Source of the DNA: Longispora albida DSM 44784
GTDB taxonomy: Bacteria; Actinomycetota; Actinomycetes; Mycobacteriales; Micromonosporaceae
Direction of reading: 5' to 3'
Length of the DNA: 64,000 nt
Assembly: GCF_000379825.1 (NCBI RefSeq)
Contig: NZ_KB903814.1
Coordinates: 558,001-622,000, forward strand
This document shows positions 35,849-44,637 of this stretch, piece by piece. Below the pieces are notes generated by a model, which saw only the letters and a program-made list of their open reading frames with translations, made no database searches and was not told where the DNA came from. The position numbers and the translations under genes are program-made. Positions within the stretch are counted from its first letter, which is position 1. Each line of letters starts with the position of its first letter.

Positions 35849-36148
35849 TCAGCGCCTGGCGGCCTTGGGAGCCTTGCCGGACGCCACCATCTCCTTGAAG
35901 CCCGTGCCGGCCTTGAACGCCGGCACGTTGGTCGCCTTGACCTTGATGGACGCCCCCGTCTGCGGGTTGCGGCCGTTGCGCGCGGCCCGGCGGCGCTTCT
36001 CGAACGAGCCGAAGCCGGGCAGCGTGACCTTCTCGCCCTTGGCGACCTGGGAGGTGATCTCAGCGAGCACCGCGTCGAGCGCGGATGCCGCCGCGGTCTT
36101 GCCCCCGAGCTTGGGGGCCATTGCGGCGACCAGTTCGCTTTTGTTCAC
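35849..36148 (-). CDS. hup: HU family DNA-binding protein
   Basis: A 99-residue histone-like protein. NKSELVAAMAPKLGGKTAAA opens the dimerisation helices; VTLPGFGSFEKRRRAARNGR and NPQTGASIKVKATNVPAFKA form the DNA-binding arm and saddle. It lacks the long Lys/Ala tail of HupB-type proteins and resembles the short HupA/HupS class. The start is GTG 36148, because GGAGG stands five bases upstream; the longer frame has no such site. Its promoter region contains the direct repeat CGGTGATA twice near 36,180. Confidence 0.92.
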   Translation of the reverse strand: MNKSELVAAMAPKLGGKTAAASALDAVLAEITSQVAKGEKVTLPGFGSFEKRRRAARNGRNPQTGASIKVKATNVPAFKAGTGFKEMVASGKAPKAARR

Positions 36149-36274
36149 TGTGCCTCCATGTGCCATCCGAAAATACCGGTGATATCGGTGATACCCGACT
36201 GGGGTCATCGTGCATCGGATGGCCGGCTCCGGGGGCAGTTTTCCCGCAAAATCCGGTTCCGGCAGGTGGCACTT

Positions 36275-37423
36275 CTACTTGCTGGTCGAGGCGCGGAACT
36301 CGTTGGCCATCCGCTCCAGCACCCAGCCCTGCTCGACCGGCGAGGTCATCCTCAGGGTCACCTGCCGGTCGAGCGGCCCGCCCGGCCGGCTCCGCAGGTA
36401 CCGGATGACGAGCATCTGCTGCTGCTTCCCGGCCGGGCCCGCCGCCTCCCGGTTGCGGGTGAAGTAGGTGGTCTCGTCCGCCCGGTACAGCGGCAGGCCC
36501 CACCCGTGCTCCCTGGCCCGCAGTTCCTTCTGCCGGGTGTCGGAGCAGCCGTTGTCGCAGGTCCGGACGATGATCTCGCCGCCGGACTCCGTACCGGGCG
36601 GCGGGCTCGTCGCTGACTTGTCCGCACAGTGGACGGTCAGGGGCCCGCCGTCCTTCGCCTCCTGCTTGACGCACACCCAGCCAGCCGGCATCCGGAACTC
36701 GAAGCCAAGGTCGGCCTGCGTGCCGGACTGCACGGTCTTGTCTCCGGCCTGGAACGTCGACCAGGCCGACGGCCACGTCCCCTGCTGGGCCGGCTCCTTG
36801 GCCGGCAGGACACCGGGTGCCGCGTCCGGCTCACCCGGCGGGGCCTGCGGGTTGCCGCTGCGCTGCCCGCCCGGGTCCTTGCCCCCGGCACTGCTCAGCC
36901 CGCTGAACGCGAGGTAGCCGCCGCCCACCCCGAGGACCAGCACGAGCACGACGACCCCCAGCCCGGTGAGCACCCGCCGCGACCTGCTCGGGGGCTGCGG
37001 GCCGCCGTAGTAGGCCCTCGGGTACCCGGTGACGGGCGTCCCGGACACCGGGGGCGAGCTCAGCGGAGGCTCGTACGCCGGATAGGCCTGCGGCTGGATC
37101 ACCGGCAGCTGGCCCGAGCCGTACGGCGCGTTCATGGCGGCGAAGAGCTGCCGGGCCGGGTCGTCGTTCTCGCCGTAGAAGGCCACCCACGGCCGGTGCG
37201 CGGTGTTCTCCGAGGCGGCGATCACGCCCTGGCTGGCGAGCGCCTGGTTGACGAACACCATCGCGTAGAGGAACGCCGACCTGCGGGCCTCGTCGTGCTG
37301 GGCCTGGCTGGCGAGGACCACGACCACCATCGGCTGCCCGTTGTCGTCCTGGGCCAGCCAGGACTCGGCGATCCGCGCATCACTGAGCAGGTGCAGCAGG
37401 GTGTACGGGCCAACTCTCGCCAT
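36275..37423 (-). CDS. Membrane protein with degenerate kinase N-lobe
   Basis: A 382-residue protein of no named family. The first 40 residues, VGPYTLLHLLSDARIAESWL then AQDDNGQPMVVVVLA, look like the N-lobe of a Ser/Thr kinase, but the glycine loop is lost and the VAVK lysine is replaced. No catalytic loop follows. A Pro/Tyr-rich linker leads to one membrane helix (LTGLGVVVLVLVLGVGGGYL, about 148-170), and an exported C-terminal domain of about 170 residues with Cys and Trp. This suggests a non-catalytic receptor or a partner of the active kinases in the window. The ATG 37423 has GAGGTGAC upstream. Confidence 0.65.
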   Translation of the reverse strand: MARVGPYTLLHLLSDARIAESWLAQDDNGQPMVVVVLASQAQHDEARRSAFLYAMVFVNQALASQGVIAASENTAHRPWVAFYGENDDPARQLFAAMNAPYGSGQLPVIQPQAYPAYEPPLSSPPVSGTPVTGYPRAYYGGPQPPSRSRRVLTGLGVVVLVLVLGVGGGYLAFSGLSSAGGKDPGGQRSGNPQAPPGEPDAAPGVLPAKEPAQQGTWPSAWSTFQAGDKTVQSGTQADLGFEFRMPAGWVCVKQEAKDGGPLTVHCADKSATSPPPGTESGGEIIVRTCDNGCSDTRQKELRAREHGWGLPLYRADETTYFTRNREAAGPAGKQQQMLVIRYLRSRPGGPLDRQVTLRMTSPVEQGWVLERMANEFRASTSK

Positions 37424-37524
37424 GTCACCTCACCCGGGAAGAGAAATCGACAACTTTCATGGTATCGAGCATCGCGGCGGCAAAGCACTCCCGCCGCACC
37501 GGGTGATCATGGCACGATCCGGAT

Positions 37525-38049
37525 GTGCCTGCCCTGACCCCTCCGTCCATGATGGTGCACGCCTCGTTCGTCGCCGCCATCCCCGCCTGCCACGCCGAGG
37601 GCCGGTGGCTCGACCGCGACCCGGCCGTCCTCAGTGCACCGGCAGCGTTCGCCGCGTTCGTCGGCGGCCTGCTGGCCCGGGCCGACCCGGCCACGCCACG
37701 CGCTCACGACGAAGTTCCGAGCTCCGTGTACTGGTGGACCGAGGGCACCGAGTTCCTGGGCCGCATCACGATCCGCCACGCCCTCAACGACCGGCTGCGC
37801 GAGGCCGGCGGGCACATCGGCTACGAGGTCGCTCCGGCGCACCGGAGGCAGGGGCACGCGCTGGCGATGCTGGGGGCCGCTTTGCCCGTCGCGTACGGGT
37901 TGGGCCTGGAACGGGTACTGCTCACCTGCGAAGCCGGCAATGTCGGGTCCCGGCGGGTGATCGAGGCACACGGCGGTCGGCTTCACGACAGCTCGGCCGG
38001 CAAACTCCGGTACTGGCTGGTGACCGGTCCTTGCGAGGACGCGTCATAG
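37525..38049 (+). CDS. GNAT family N-acetyltransferase (RimJ/RimL-like)
   Basis: A 174-residue acetyltransferase. GGHIGYEVAPAHRRQGHALA near residues 93-112 is the acetyl-CoA-binding motif, and LTCEAGNVGSRRVIEAHGG is the following motif B of RimJ/RimL-like proteins. ITIRHALND is typical of the preceding strand. The substrate is unknown. The start is GTG 37525; ATG 37549 is an alternative and neither has a strong ribosome site. It diverges from the degenerate-kinase gene and ends seven bases before the His/Gly-rich gene. Confidence 0.85.
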   Translation: MPALTPPSMMVHASFVAAIPACHAEGRWLDRDPAVLSAPAAFAAFVGGLLARADPATPRAHDEVPSSVYWWTEGTEFLGRITIRHALNDRLREAGGHIGYEVAPAHRRQGHALAMLGAALPVAYGLGLERVLLTCEAGNVGSRRVIEAHGGRLHDSSAGKLRYWLVTGPCEDAS

Positions 38050-38056
38050 TTGACGC

Positions 38057-38251
38057 ATGGGCTTGTTCAAAATGATCAAACGCGAGATCAAATACAAGAT
38101 CATGCGGAAGATTTTCGGCCGCCGTCACCACGGCGGTCACTACGGTCACGGCTACCCGCCCCCGCCGCACCACTACGGGCACGGGTACCGGCACGGCCGT
38201 GGCCACGGGTACCGGCACGGCGGCCACCACGGCTACGGCTACCGGCACTAG
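38057..38251 (+). CDS. Small His/Gly/Tyr-rich basic protein, possible metal binder
   Basis: A 64-residue protein with two distinct halves. Residues 1-23 (MGLFKMIKREIKYKIMRKIF) form a basic amphipathic helix. Residues 24-64 are a low-complexity tail of GHY, HGY and RHG units with 13 His and a PPPP spacer. The tail could bind Ni, Zn or Cu, and the helix could bind membrane or nucleic acid. The coding DNA has internal near-repeats (CACGGGTACCGGCACGG twice). It follows the GNAT gene by seven bases and a strong terminator follows. I recognise no family. Confidence 0.65.
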   Translation: MGLFKMIKREIKYKIMRKIFGRRHHGGHYGHGYPPPPHHYGHGYRHGRGHGYRHGGHHGYGYRH

Positions 38252-38261
38252 AGCAGCGCAG

Positions 38262-38300
38262 CACGGTGGCCCGGGCGCACCACGCGCCCGGGCCACCGTG
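38262..38300. terminator. Bidirectional hairpin terminator
   Basis: A perfect 17-base stem (CACGGTGGCCCGGGCGC and complement) with loop ACCAC, between the convergent His-rich and Ser/Thr kinase genes. Confidence 0.85.
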
Positions 38301-38312
38301 TCATGAGCCGGA

Positions 38313-39938
38313 TCAGCTGATGATCTCGCAGTACGAGGTCTGCACCAGGCCAGAGGTGTAGATGGCCTTGCCGTTGTGGATGATCCGGAACTGCATCAGC
38401 CGGCTCTCCTGCTTCGTCGCCGCGAAGGCGGCCGGCCCCGCGTACATCGTCTGGCCGCTGTAGGAGCCCGAGGTCGCCCCGATCTCCACCAGGTCGCTCG
38501 ACGAGGTGCCGGTGAGGATCTGGTACTTCAGGCTGAAAGCCCCGGCGTTGCTCGCCTGGACGTAGCCGGACGGCCGGGCCTCCACGTAGTTGCCCCGGCA
38601 CCCCCACGCGACCCCGAACTTGTACGGGCTCACGGCCGGCGGCGGCAGGGGCGTGGGGCTGGCCGGCGGCGGAGTCGTACCGGGCGGCGGCGTCACCGGC
38701 CCAGGCCCCTGCGTGATCACCGGACCGGGCCCCGGGTCGGGCAGCGGTGGCTGTCCCGGCCCGGGAGGCGTGACCCGCACGGTCGGCGCGGCCGTCGCGG
38801 CGGGCGTCTCCGAGGGGTTCGGCGTGGGGCTGGGCGTCGGGGACGGCTCGGCCGAGTTCGGCACGGGCGGCTTCGGGTCCGGGGTCAGCACCGTCTCGTT
38901 GGTCGAGGTCAGGCCGGGCAGCTTGATGCTCTCGTTACTGGTCAGCGCGAAGCCGGCCACGCCGGTCGTGACCACGATGAGCAGCACGACCGCGCCGATG
39001 CCCAGCCAGGCGTTGCGGCTGGGACCGAGGATGGTCTTGGCGACCGCGCTGCCGTCCCCGGTCGGCTGGGCGAAGGGGAACAGCAGGGCGAGCAGTGCCG
39101 CGCGCTTGGCCAGTTCCTCACGGCCCCGGCGTTCCCAGCCCGGGCCGTACACGGCGGCGGCCTGTTCCAGCTCGTCGAGGAACGTTGTGGCGTTGGACGG
39201 CCGCTGGTTGGGGTCCTTGGCCAGGCCGCGCCGGATCAGGGCACGGATCGGCTCCGGGGCCGCGTCGACCGGGATCGGGGCCTGCTCGTGCGCGGCCTGC
39301 ATGTCCTGCATCGTGTCGGCCCGGAAGGGCTTGTGGCCGGTCACGCACTCGAAGAACGTCGCGGTCGCCGCGTAGATGTCGGTCTGCGGGTTTGCCGGGC
39401 GGCCGTGCCACTGCTCAGGCGCCATGTAGGACGGCGTACCTGCGGGCATGCCGGGGCTGCCGACCCGCGCGGAGATGCCGAAGTCGGCGAGCTTGCTCGC
39501 GCCCGTCGCGTCGATGAGCACGTTCTCCGGCTTGTAGTCGCGGTGCACGACACTGCACGCGTGGGCGGCGGCCAGCCCGAGCAGCGATCCCTTGAGGACG
39601 TACAGCGCGGCCTCTGGCGTGGTCGGGCCGTGCTCGCGGAGGAGCGCGCGGAGGGCGATGCCGTCGACGAGTTCCATGACGATCGCGGCTCCGGCGCCGG
39701 TCTCCAGGTACTCGTAGAGCCGGACGACGTTCGGGGCGTCGAGGTCGGCGAGCAGCCTGGCCTCCGAGCGGAAGCCCGCCAGGAACTCCGGCTGCGCGCA
39801 CAGCTCCGCCGACAGGTACTTGATGGCGACCTGGACACCGGTGGTCTCGTGCTGGGCGAGCACCACGTGCCCGGCGCCGCCCCGGCCGAGTTCGCGTATC
39901 TCCCGGTATCCGGGCACAGTCCAGGACTCAGTCTTCAC
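38313..39938 (-). CDS. Membrane Ser/Thr protein kinase with Pro-rich linker and extracellular domain
   Basis: A 541-residue PknB-type kinase. ELGRGGAGHVVLA, VAIK with Lys40, HRDYKPENV at 132-140, DFGISA and GTPSYMAPEQ show an intact catalytic domain (about 10-270). A membrane helix lies near 318-340 (WLGIGAVVLLIVVTTGVAGF). A long Pro/Thr/Ser linker follows, and then a compact exported domain of about 110 residues with one Cys near each end (WGCRGNYVEARPSGY, SYCEIIS), possibly disulfide-closed. The start is GTG 39938. It lies 36 bases after the gene at 39975-40502 and probably shares its transcript. Confidence 0.9.
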   Translation of the reverse strand: MKTESWTVPGYREIRELGRGGAGHVVLAQHETTGVQVAIKYLSAELCAQPEFLAGFRSEARLLADLDAPNVVRLYEYLETGAGAAIVMELVDGIALRALLREHGPTTPEAALYVLKGSLLGLAAAHACSVVHRDYKPENVLIDATGASKLADFGISARVGSPGMPAGTPSYMAPEQWHGRPANPQTDIYAATATFFECVTGHKPFRADTMQDMQAAHEQAPIPVDAAPEPIRALIRRGLAKDPNQRPSNATTFLDELEQAAAVYGPGWERRGREELAKRAALLALLFPFAQPTGDGSAVAKTILGPSRNAWLGIGAVVLLIVVTTGVAGFALTSNESIKLPGLTSTNETVLTPDPKPPVPNSAEPSPTPSPTPNPSETPAATAAPTVRVTPPGPGQPPLPDPGPGPVITQGPGPVTPPPGTTPPPASPTPLPPPAVSPYKFGVAWGCRGNYVEARPSGYVQASNAGAFSLKYQILTGTSSSDLVEIGATSGSYSGQTMYAGPAAFAATKQESRLMQFRIIHNGKAIYTSGLVQTSYCEIIS

Positions 39939-39974
39939 GTCTTGCTCCGTTGACGAGGGGTTGTCGCGGGGGTC

Positions 39975-40502
39975 TTACCTGGGATCAGCGGCCCGTCCAC
40001 CGGGGGTCCGGGGGCTGGGCAGCAGGCTCGCGGCAGCCGCGCCGATCACCGCCCCCGCGGTCACTCCCGCGACACCGTACAGCACGGCGGTGCTCTCGGC
40101 CTCATCCACGGGCGTGGATTCGGTGGCTGGCACGGGGCCGGGCACGAGGTCCGGGACGGGCGCGATGCCGGGCTCCGGCGGCGGCACGGGACCAGGCGTC
40201 CACGTATCGGCGCGAATGTCCATTGTGGCGGGCTCGGGCTGGACTGGTACCCCGGCGAGGGGATTGTCCCCGCCCCAGAACACGGCGCCGAGCGCGCCGC
40301 CGCCCAGGCCGCTCTTGGACAGCCGGGCGCCGAGCGCGGTCGGGCCGGTGCCGGGCCGGGCCTCGGTGAGCCGGCGGAACTTCTCGGTCTCCTCCGGGGT
40401 GAGCCGGTAGATCCGGGCCACCTCGTCCGGGTTGGTCCGGGCGTGCACCGCGAACTCGTCGTCGATCGCCATCCGCGAGATCAGGTCCCGGTAGAGCGAC
40501 AT
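39975..40502 (-). CDS. Protein with LigA/Nif11-like helical N-terminus and membrane C-terminus, function unknown
   Basis: A 175-residue protein. The first 45 residues (LISRMAIDDEFAVHARTNPD and then EVARIYRLTPEE) resemble the small helical domains of extradiol-dioxygenase LigA subunits and Nif11-type peptides, which suggests a binding rather than catalytic role. The middle is Pro-rich. A hydrophobic helix near the C-terminus (GVAGVTAGAVIGAAAASLL) suggests a tail anchor. The start is ATG 40502 with GGAGG upstream. It precedes a Ser/Thr kinase gene on the same strand, so it may be a substrate or partner of that kinase. Confidence 0.55.
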   Translation of the reverse strand: MSLYRDLISRMAIDDEFAVHARTNPDEVARIYRLTPEETEKFRRLTEARPGTGPTALGARLSKSGLGGGALGAVFWGGDNPLAGVPVQPEPATMDIRADTWTPGPVPPPEPGIAPVPDLVPGPVPATESTPVDEAESTAVLYGVAGVTAGAVIGAAAASLLPSPRTPGGRAADPR

Positions 40503-40611
40503 GCCAGTCCTCCATCTGTGTCTATGCTGAGCGAGCCTAGAGAAGCGGGGGCGCTCCGGCATCCGGCCGGGTACGGATTTCGGTTTCTCAGCGGCTGGGG
40601 AGGGCGGCTTC

Positions 40612-42996
40612 GTGGAGTTCGCCGGGCGGGAACGGGAGCTGGCCGTCCTGGGCCGGCTCGCCAGCGCCACTCTGGACGGACATTTCCGGCTTGGCATGGT
40701 CGGTGGCCCGGCTGGGTGCGGCAAGTCCCGGCTGATCGGCGAGTTCGCCGCGACCGCCACCGGGTTCCGGATCGCGCGCGGGGTGTGCGCGTCCGGCGCG
40801 CCGCCGTTGTGGCCACTGCGCGGAATCCTGTCCGGCCTGGGCAGGCCGGTCCCGGTCACAGAAGACCCTTTCCTGTACTCCGCCCAGCTGCGCGCCCTCA
40901 CCGTGCCAGCCCTGGCCGTGCTGGAGGACGCGCACCTGGCCGACCCGGGCACCGTCTCCGTCCTCCGCCTGCTGGCCGGGCTGGCCGACCTCCCGCTGCT
41001 CGTCCTCGCCGCGCACCGGGACGAGCCGCTGCCGGTGACGGGGCCGGGCGTCGTGACGGTACAACTCGGGGGTCTGGACGCGCAGGCAGCTGGTCAGTAC
41101 GTCAGGGGCATGCTGGACCACGCACCCCCAGCGACGGTCCTCGCCGAACTCCACCGCCGCACCGAAGGCAATCCCCGGCTGCTGGCGGAGGTCGTGCCGC
41201 AGCTCGACCGGGACGGCGCGCTGCACGGCGGCACCGGGAGGCTGCCGATCCGCTGGCCTGCGGCGTTCCGTGAGCCCGCGCAGCTGGCCATCGCCCGTGT
41301 CCTGCCAGCTCATCACGCTGTGCTCGCCGCGGCGGCCGTGATCGGCCGCGAGTTCGACCTGTCCATCCTGGAGCGGGTGGCCGGCGACGCCCTGCCCGCG
41401 CTGGACGCTGGCGTCGAGGCCGGGCTGCTGCGCCAGCTCCCCCGCGAGGTGTACGCGTTCCGGCAGGCGGTGATCCGCGAGGTCCTCTACGACACCCTGC
41501 CGGCCGGGCGGCGGGCCACACTGCACGAGGCTGTCGCCGACGCGCTGACCGAGCTGAGCGGCGACACCGGCGACCGGGCACCGACCCTCGCGGAGCTGGC
41601 GCACCACCTGGTAGCGGCGGCGGTCCCCGGCGGCGCGCAGCGGCTCGATCGCGCCATTTCCTCCGCTGTACTGGCGGGCCAGGCCACACAGGGAGCCGAG
41701 GCCGTGGCCCAGTTCGGTGAGGCCGTCCGGCTGGCCGTCCGGGCGGGCTGGGCACGCGGCCAGCTCGCCAGGCTGATGCTCGCCCTCGGCCGCGCCCAGT
41801 ACTCGGCGGCCGAACCGTGCCGCGAGACCCTCGACGCGGCGGCCCGCCACGCCCGGCACGCTGGCGACCACGACCTCCTGGGCCTGATCGCGCTCAGCCA
41901 CGGGCCACGGGCCTCGCACGGCGACACCGCCCCGCCCCGCGACGAGGCCCTGGTCGCCCTGCTCCGCGAGGTACCGGGACCGGCGGCGCAGGCCCGCCTG
42001 GCGATCGAGCTGGGCGAGGAACCACCGGCCGGCCTCACCGGCTGCGAGGGGCTGCTCGCCCGGCACGCCGCCGACGCCCGCCTGGCGTACGCGGTCTCGG
42101 CCCTGCACCAGGCGGCCGGCCCGCTCCAGGAGTGCCGGGCCCGGCTCGCCCTCGCGACGAGCCAGTTCGGGCTGGGCGCCGTCCAGCCAGCCATCCGGGA
42201 ACTGGCCACAGTGGCCGGGCTGCCGCTGACCGACCCGGCCGGGCGCTGGTGGGCCGCGCAGGCTCGCGCGCACCACGCGCTGCTCACCGGCGCCCCGGAG
42301 ACCGGTGACCTGATCGAGGCCGCGTTCGACCTCGGTACCCGGGTCAGCGGGCCAGCCGCCGAACTGGGCCGGATCGTCCAGCTCGCGGCCCTGCACATCG
42401 CGAACGGGACGCTCGCCGAGCTGCCGTCCGTCCTCAGGGTGCCGTCGCCGCAGCCGCCATGGTTCACGGCGCTGTCAGCGCTGATCGCCGCGCGGCGCGG
42501 GGAGCACGCGCTGGCCTCGGCGCTGGTGGAGTCCACTCTGGAGGATCACTCGGGCAGCCTGTGGACGGCGGTGCTGCTCCTCGAAGCCGCCGCGCTGACC
42601 GGCCACGAGCCGGCGGTGGCCCGCCTTTCCGCCGCGCTCGCCGGGCACGCCCACCGGTGGGTGGTGATCGGGCCAGCAGTGAGCAGTGCCGGGCCCGTCG
42701 CCGGGTACCTGGCCCGCTGCGCGCCCCGCCCGGACCCCGGCTGGCCCGCGCTGGCGGCGAGCATGACCGCCGGTACGCCGTGGGCCCCGCGCCAGGCACC
42801 CATCGCCGGCCTGACCCGGCGGGAGCGCGAGGTACTGGCCCTAGCCGTCGCCGGCGACTCGGCCCGCGACATCGCGGCCAGGCTCTTCATCGGCGAGCGG
42901 ACCGTCGAGACCCACCTGGCGAACATCTACCGCAAGGCCGGCGTCCGGTCCCGGGTCGAACTGCTCGCCCTGTACGTGACCGCGCCCGGAGCCTGA
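40612..42996 (+). CDS. LuxR-family regulator with N-terminal AAA ATPase (LAL type)
   Basis: A 794-residue large regulator. Walker A is GGPAGCGKSR at residues 31-40, with AVLEDAHLADPG as a Walker B-like strand. The middle 500 residues are helical repeats that would bind effectors or partners. The last 70 residues are a LuxR helix-turn-helix (LTRREREVLALAVAGDSARD, RTVETHLANIYRKAGVRSR). The length is slightly under that of MalT. Such proteins often control specialised metabolism. The start is GTG 40612 with GGGGAGGG upstream. It is divergent from 39975-40502 and 66 bases before the flavin monooxygenase, a plausible target. Confidence 0.9.
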   Translation: MEFAGRERELAVLGRLASATLDGHFRLGMVGGPAGCGKSRLIGEFAATATGFRIARGVCASGAPPLWPLRGILSGLGRPVPVTEDPFLYSAQLRALTVPALAVLEDAHLADPGTVSVLRLLAGLADLPLLVLAAHRDEPLPVTGPGVVTVQLGGLDAQAAGQYVRGMLDHAPPATVLAELHRRTEGNPRLLAEVVPQLDRDGALHGGTGRLPIRWPAAFREPAQLAIARVLPAHHAVLAAAAVIGREFDLSILERVAGDALPALDAGVEAGLLRQLPREVYAFRQAVIREVLYDTLPAGRRATLHEAVADALTELSGDTGDRAPTLAELAHHLVAAAVPGGAQRLDRAISSAVLAGQATQGAEAVAQFGEAVRLAVRAGWARGQLARLMLALGRAQYSAAEPCRETLDAAARHARHAGDHDLLGLIALSHGPRASHGDTAPPRDEALVALLREVPGPAAQARLAIELGEEPPAGLTGCEGLLARHAADARLAYAVSALHQAAGPLQECRARLALATSQFGLGAVQPAIRELATVAGLPLTDPAGRWWAAQARAHHALLTGAPETGDLIEAAFDLGTRVSGPAAELGRIVQLAALHIANGTLAELPSVLRVPSPQPPWFTALSALIAARRGEHALASALVESTLEDHSGSLWTAVLLLEAAALTGHEPAVARLSAALAGHAHRWVVIGPAVSSAGPVAGYLARCAPRPDPGWPALAASMTAGTPWAPRQAPIAGLTRREREVLALAVAGDSARDIAARLFIGERTVETHLANIYRKAGVRSRVELLALYVTAPGA

Positions 42997-43062
42997 CCGG
43001 CGGGAGCGTGGCGGGCGCCACTCCCGGGAAGGCCAGACCGCCGTGATCATGTTGAGGATGGC

Positions 43063-44133
43063 GTGAACGCGGTGAGCGAAGTACGCGAAGTGGCTGTGGT
43101 CGTGATCGGCGCTGGGCAGGCCGGGCTGTCTGCCGCCTACCACCTCAAGCGGATGGGCGTCGACCTCGTGGTCCTCGACGCCAACGACCGGGCCGGCGGG
43201 GCCTGGCAGCACCGGTGGGACACGCTCACCATGCACGACGTGCACGGCATCTCCACCCTGCCCGGCATGCCGGTACCCGAGGCGCGGGACACCGACCGGG
43301 CCAACGACCTCATCCCCCGCTACTTCGCCAGCTACGAGGCCCAGTTCGGCCTGCCGATCCTCCGCCCCGTGCACGTGACCTCGGTCCGCGAGCACGGCGA
43401 CGGGCGGCTCGCGGTCGAGTCCGACGCCGGCACGTTCGCAGCCCGGGCCATCGTCAACGCGACCGGGACGTGGAACCGCCCGTTCATCCCGTCCTACCCG
43501 GGCGCGGAGACGTTCCGGGGCCGCCAGATCCACACCGCCGGGTACCACGGGCCGGCCGAGTTCGCCGGGCAGCACGTGATCGTGGTCGGCGGCGGGCACT
43601 CGGCCGTCCAGCTCCTCGCCGAGCTCTCCGACGTCGCCTCGACGACGTGGGTGACGCGCCGCCCGCCGCTGTGGCGGGACCCGGACAGCAAGTTCGGCCC
43701 CGAGCAGGGCCGGGCCGCCGTCGCGATGGTCGCCGAGCGGGTCAAGGCCGGCCTGCCGCCGCAGAGCGTGGTCAGCGTGACCGGCCTGCACCTCCGCGAG
43801 CAGGAGCGGGCCGCAGCCGCGCGAGGCGTGTACGAGCGGCTGCCGATGTTCACCGAGATCACGCCGGAGGGCGTGCGCTGGGCTGACGGGAGCACTTCCC
43901 GGGCTGACGCGATCCTGTGGGCGACAGGGTTCCGGCCGGATGTCGCGCACCTCGCACCGCTTCACCTGCGGGAACACTCGGGCGGGATCGCGCTGGACGG
44001 TACCCGCGCCCTCCGCGACCCGCGCGTGCACCTGGTGGGCTACGGGCCGTCGGCGAGCACGATCGGCGGGAACCGGGCCGGGTACGCCGCGGCACGCGAG
44101 CTGCGCGCCTACCTCCAGCCCGTGACCGCGTAG
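43063..44133 (+). CDS. Flavin-containing monooxygenase-like FAD/NAD(P)-binding protein
   Basis: A 356-residue CzcO/FMO-type flavoprotein. The FAD-binding start is VVIGAGQAGLSAAYHLKRMG and the second Rossmann motif for NADPH is VIVVGGGHSAVQLLAEL. INATGTW-like VNATGTWNRPFIPSYPG and the end motif LWATGFRPDV are typical of the group. Substrates of related enzymes range from amines to aldehydes and metals, so none can be assigned. The start is GTG 43063 with GAGGATG upstream. It is 66 bases after the LuxR-AAA regulator on the same strand. Confidence 0.82.
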   Translation: MNAVSEVREVAVVVIGAGQAGLSAAYHLKRMGVDLVVLDANDRAGGAWQHRWDTLTMHDVHGISTLPGMPVPEARDTDRANDLIPRYFASYEAQFGLPILRPVHVTSVREHGDGRLAVESDAGTFAARAIVNATGTWNRPFIPSYPGAETFRGRQIHTAGYHGPAEFAGQHVIVVGGGHSAVQLLAELSDVASTTWVTRRPPLWRDPDSKFGPEQGRAAVAMVAERVKAGLPPQSVVSVTGLHLREQERAAAARGVYERLPMFTEITPEGVRWADGSTSRADAILWATGFRPDVAHLAPLHLREHSGGIALDGTRALRDPRVHLVGYGPSASTIGGNRAGYAAARELRAYLQPVTA

Positions 44134-44155
44134 CCGGTCGCCAGTCCGCCGGTTG

Positions 44156-44482
44156 TCAGTCCGCCGCGAAGGCCCCGGCCAGCCCGCTGCTGGCCAGGGA
44201 CTCGGCGGCCACCGGTTGCAGGCCTGCCAGCTGGAGCCGCCTCCCGCCGCGCCGCGTCACGTGCGCGAGGTGAGCCAGCATGGCCCACCCGCTGACGGAG
44301 ACGCGCCGGACACAACCGAGGTCGATCACCCACTGCCTGCCGGGATCGGCCAGCAGGTGCGGCTCGACCGCGTCGAGCACGGCCACCAGCGAGCTGTCGT
44401 CCAGGTCGCACCGCACGGTCACCCGGCGCAGCTCGCCGTCCCTGGCGATCTGCACGTCGTGGGGTGCCGCGGTCATGGCCAT
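44156..44482 (-). CDS. STAS domain (anti-sigma factor antagonist-like) protein
   Basis: A 108-residue single STAS domain. RVTVRCDLDDSSLVAVLDAV and WVIDLGCVRRVSVSGWAMLA correspond to the strands and phospho-Ser loop of SpoIIAA-like proteins. The loop reads RRVSVSGWA, so a Ser is present, although not in the standard D-S-S-G context. No anti-sigma kinase or sigma gene adjoins it. The start is ATG 44482 or, six bases inside, ATG 44476. Confidence 0.72.
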   Translation of the reverse strand: MAMTAAPHDVQIARDGELRRVTVRCDLDDSSLVAVLDAVEPHLLADPGRQWVIDLGCVRRVSVSGWAMLAHLAHVTRRGGRRLQLAGLQPVAAESLASSGLAGAFAAD

Positions 44483-44637
44483 CAGGCGGCCCCGGGCACA
44501 GGGCTGCCGCCTCGCGCCGGTCGTTTCCGGTTGTCACTGATGGTCGCCACCTTGGTCCATCGTGACTCACCAGCAGTCTGTTACCTGCGCCAAACACCGT
44601 TCGCACGTTGCCCGTACCGCGCAGGTCCAGAACGGCT

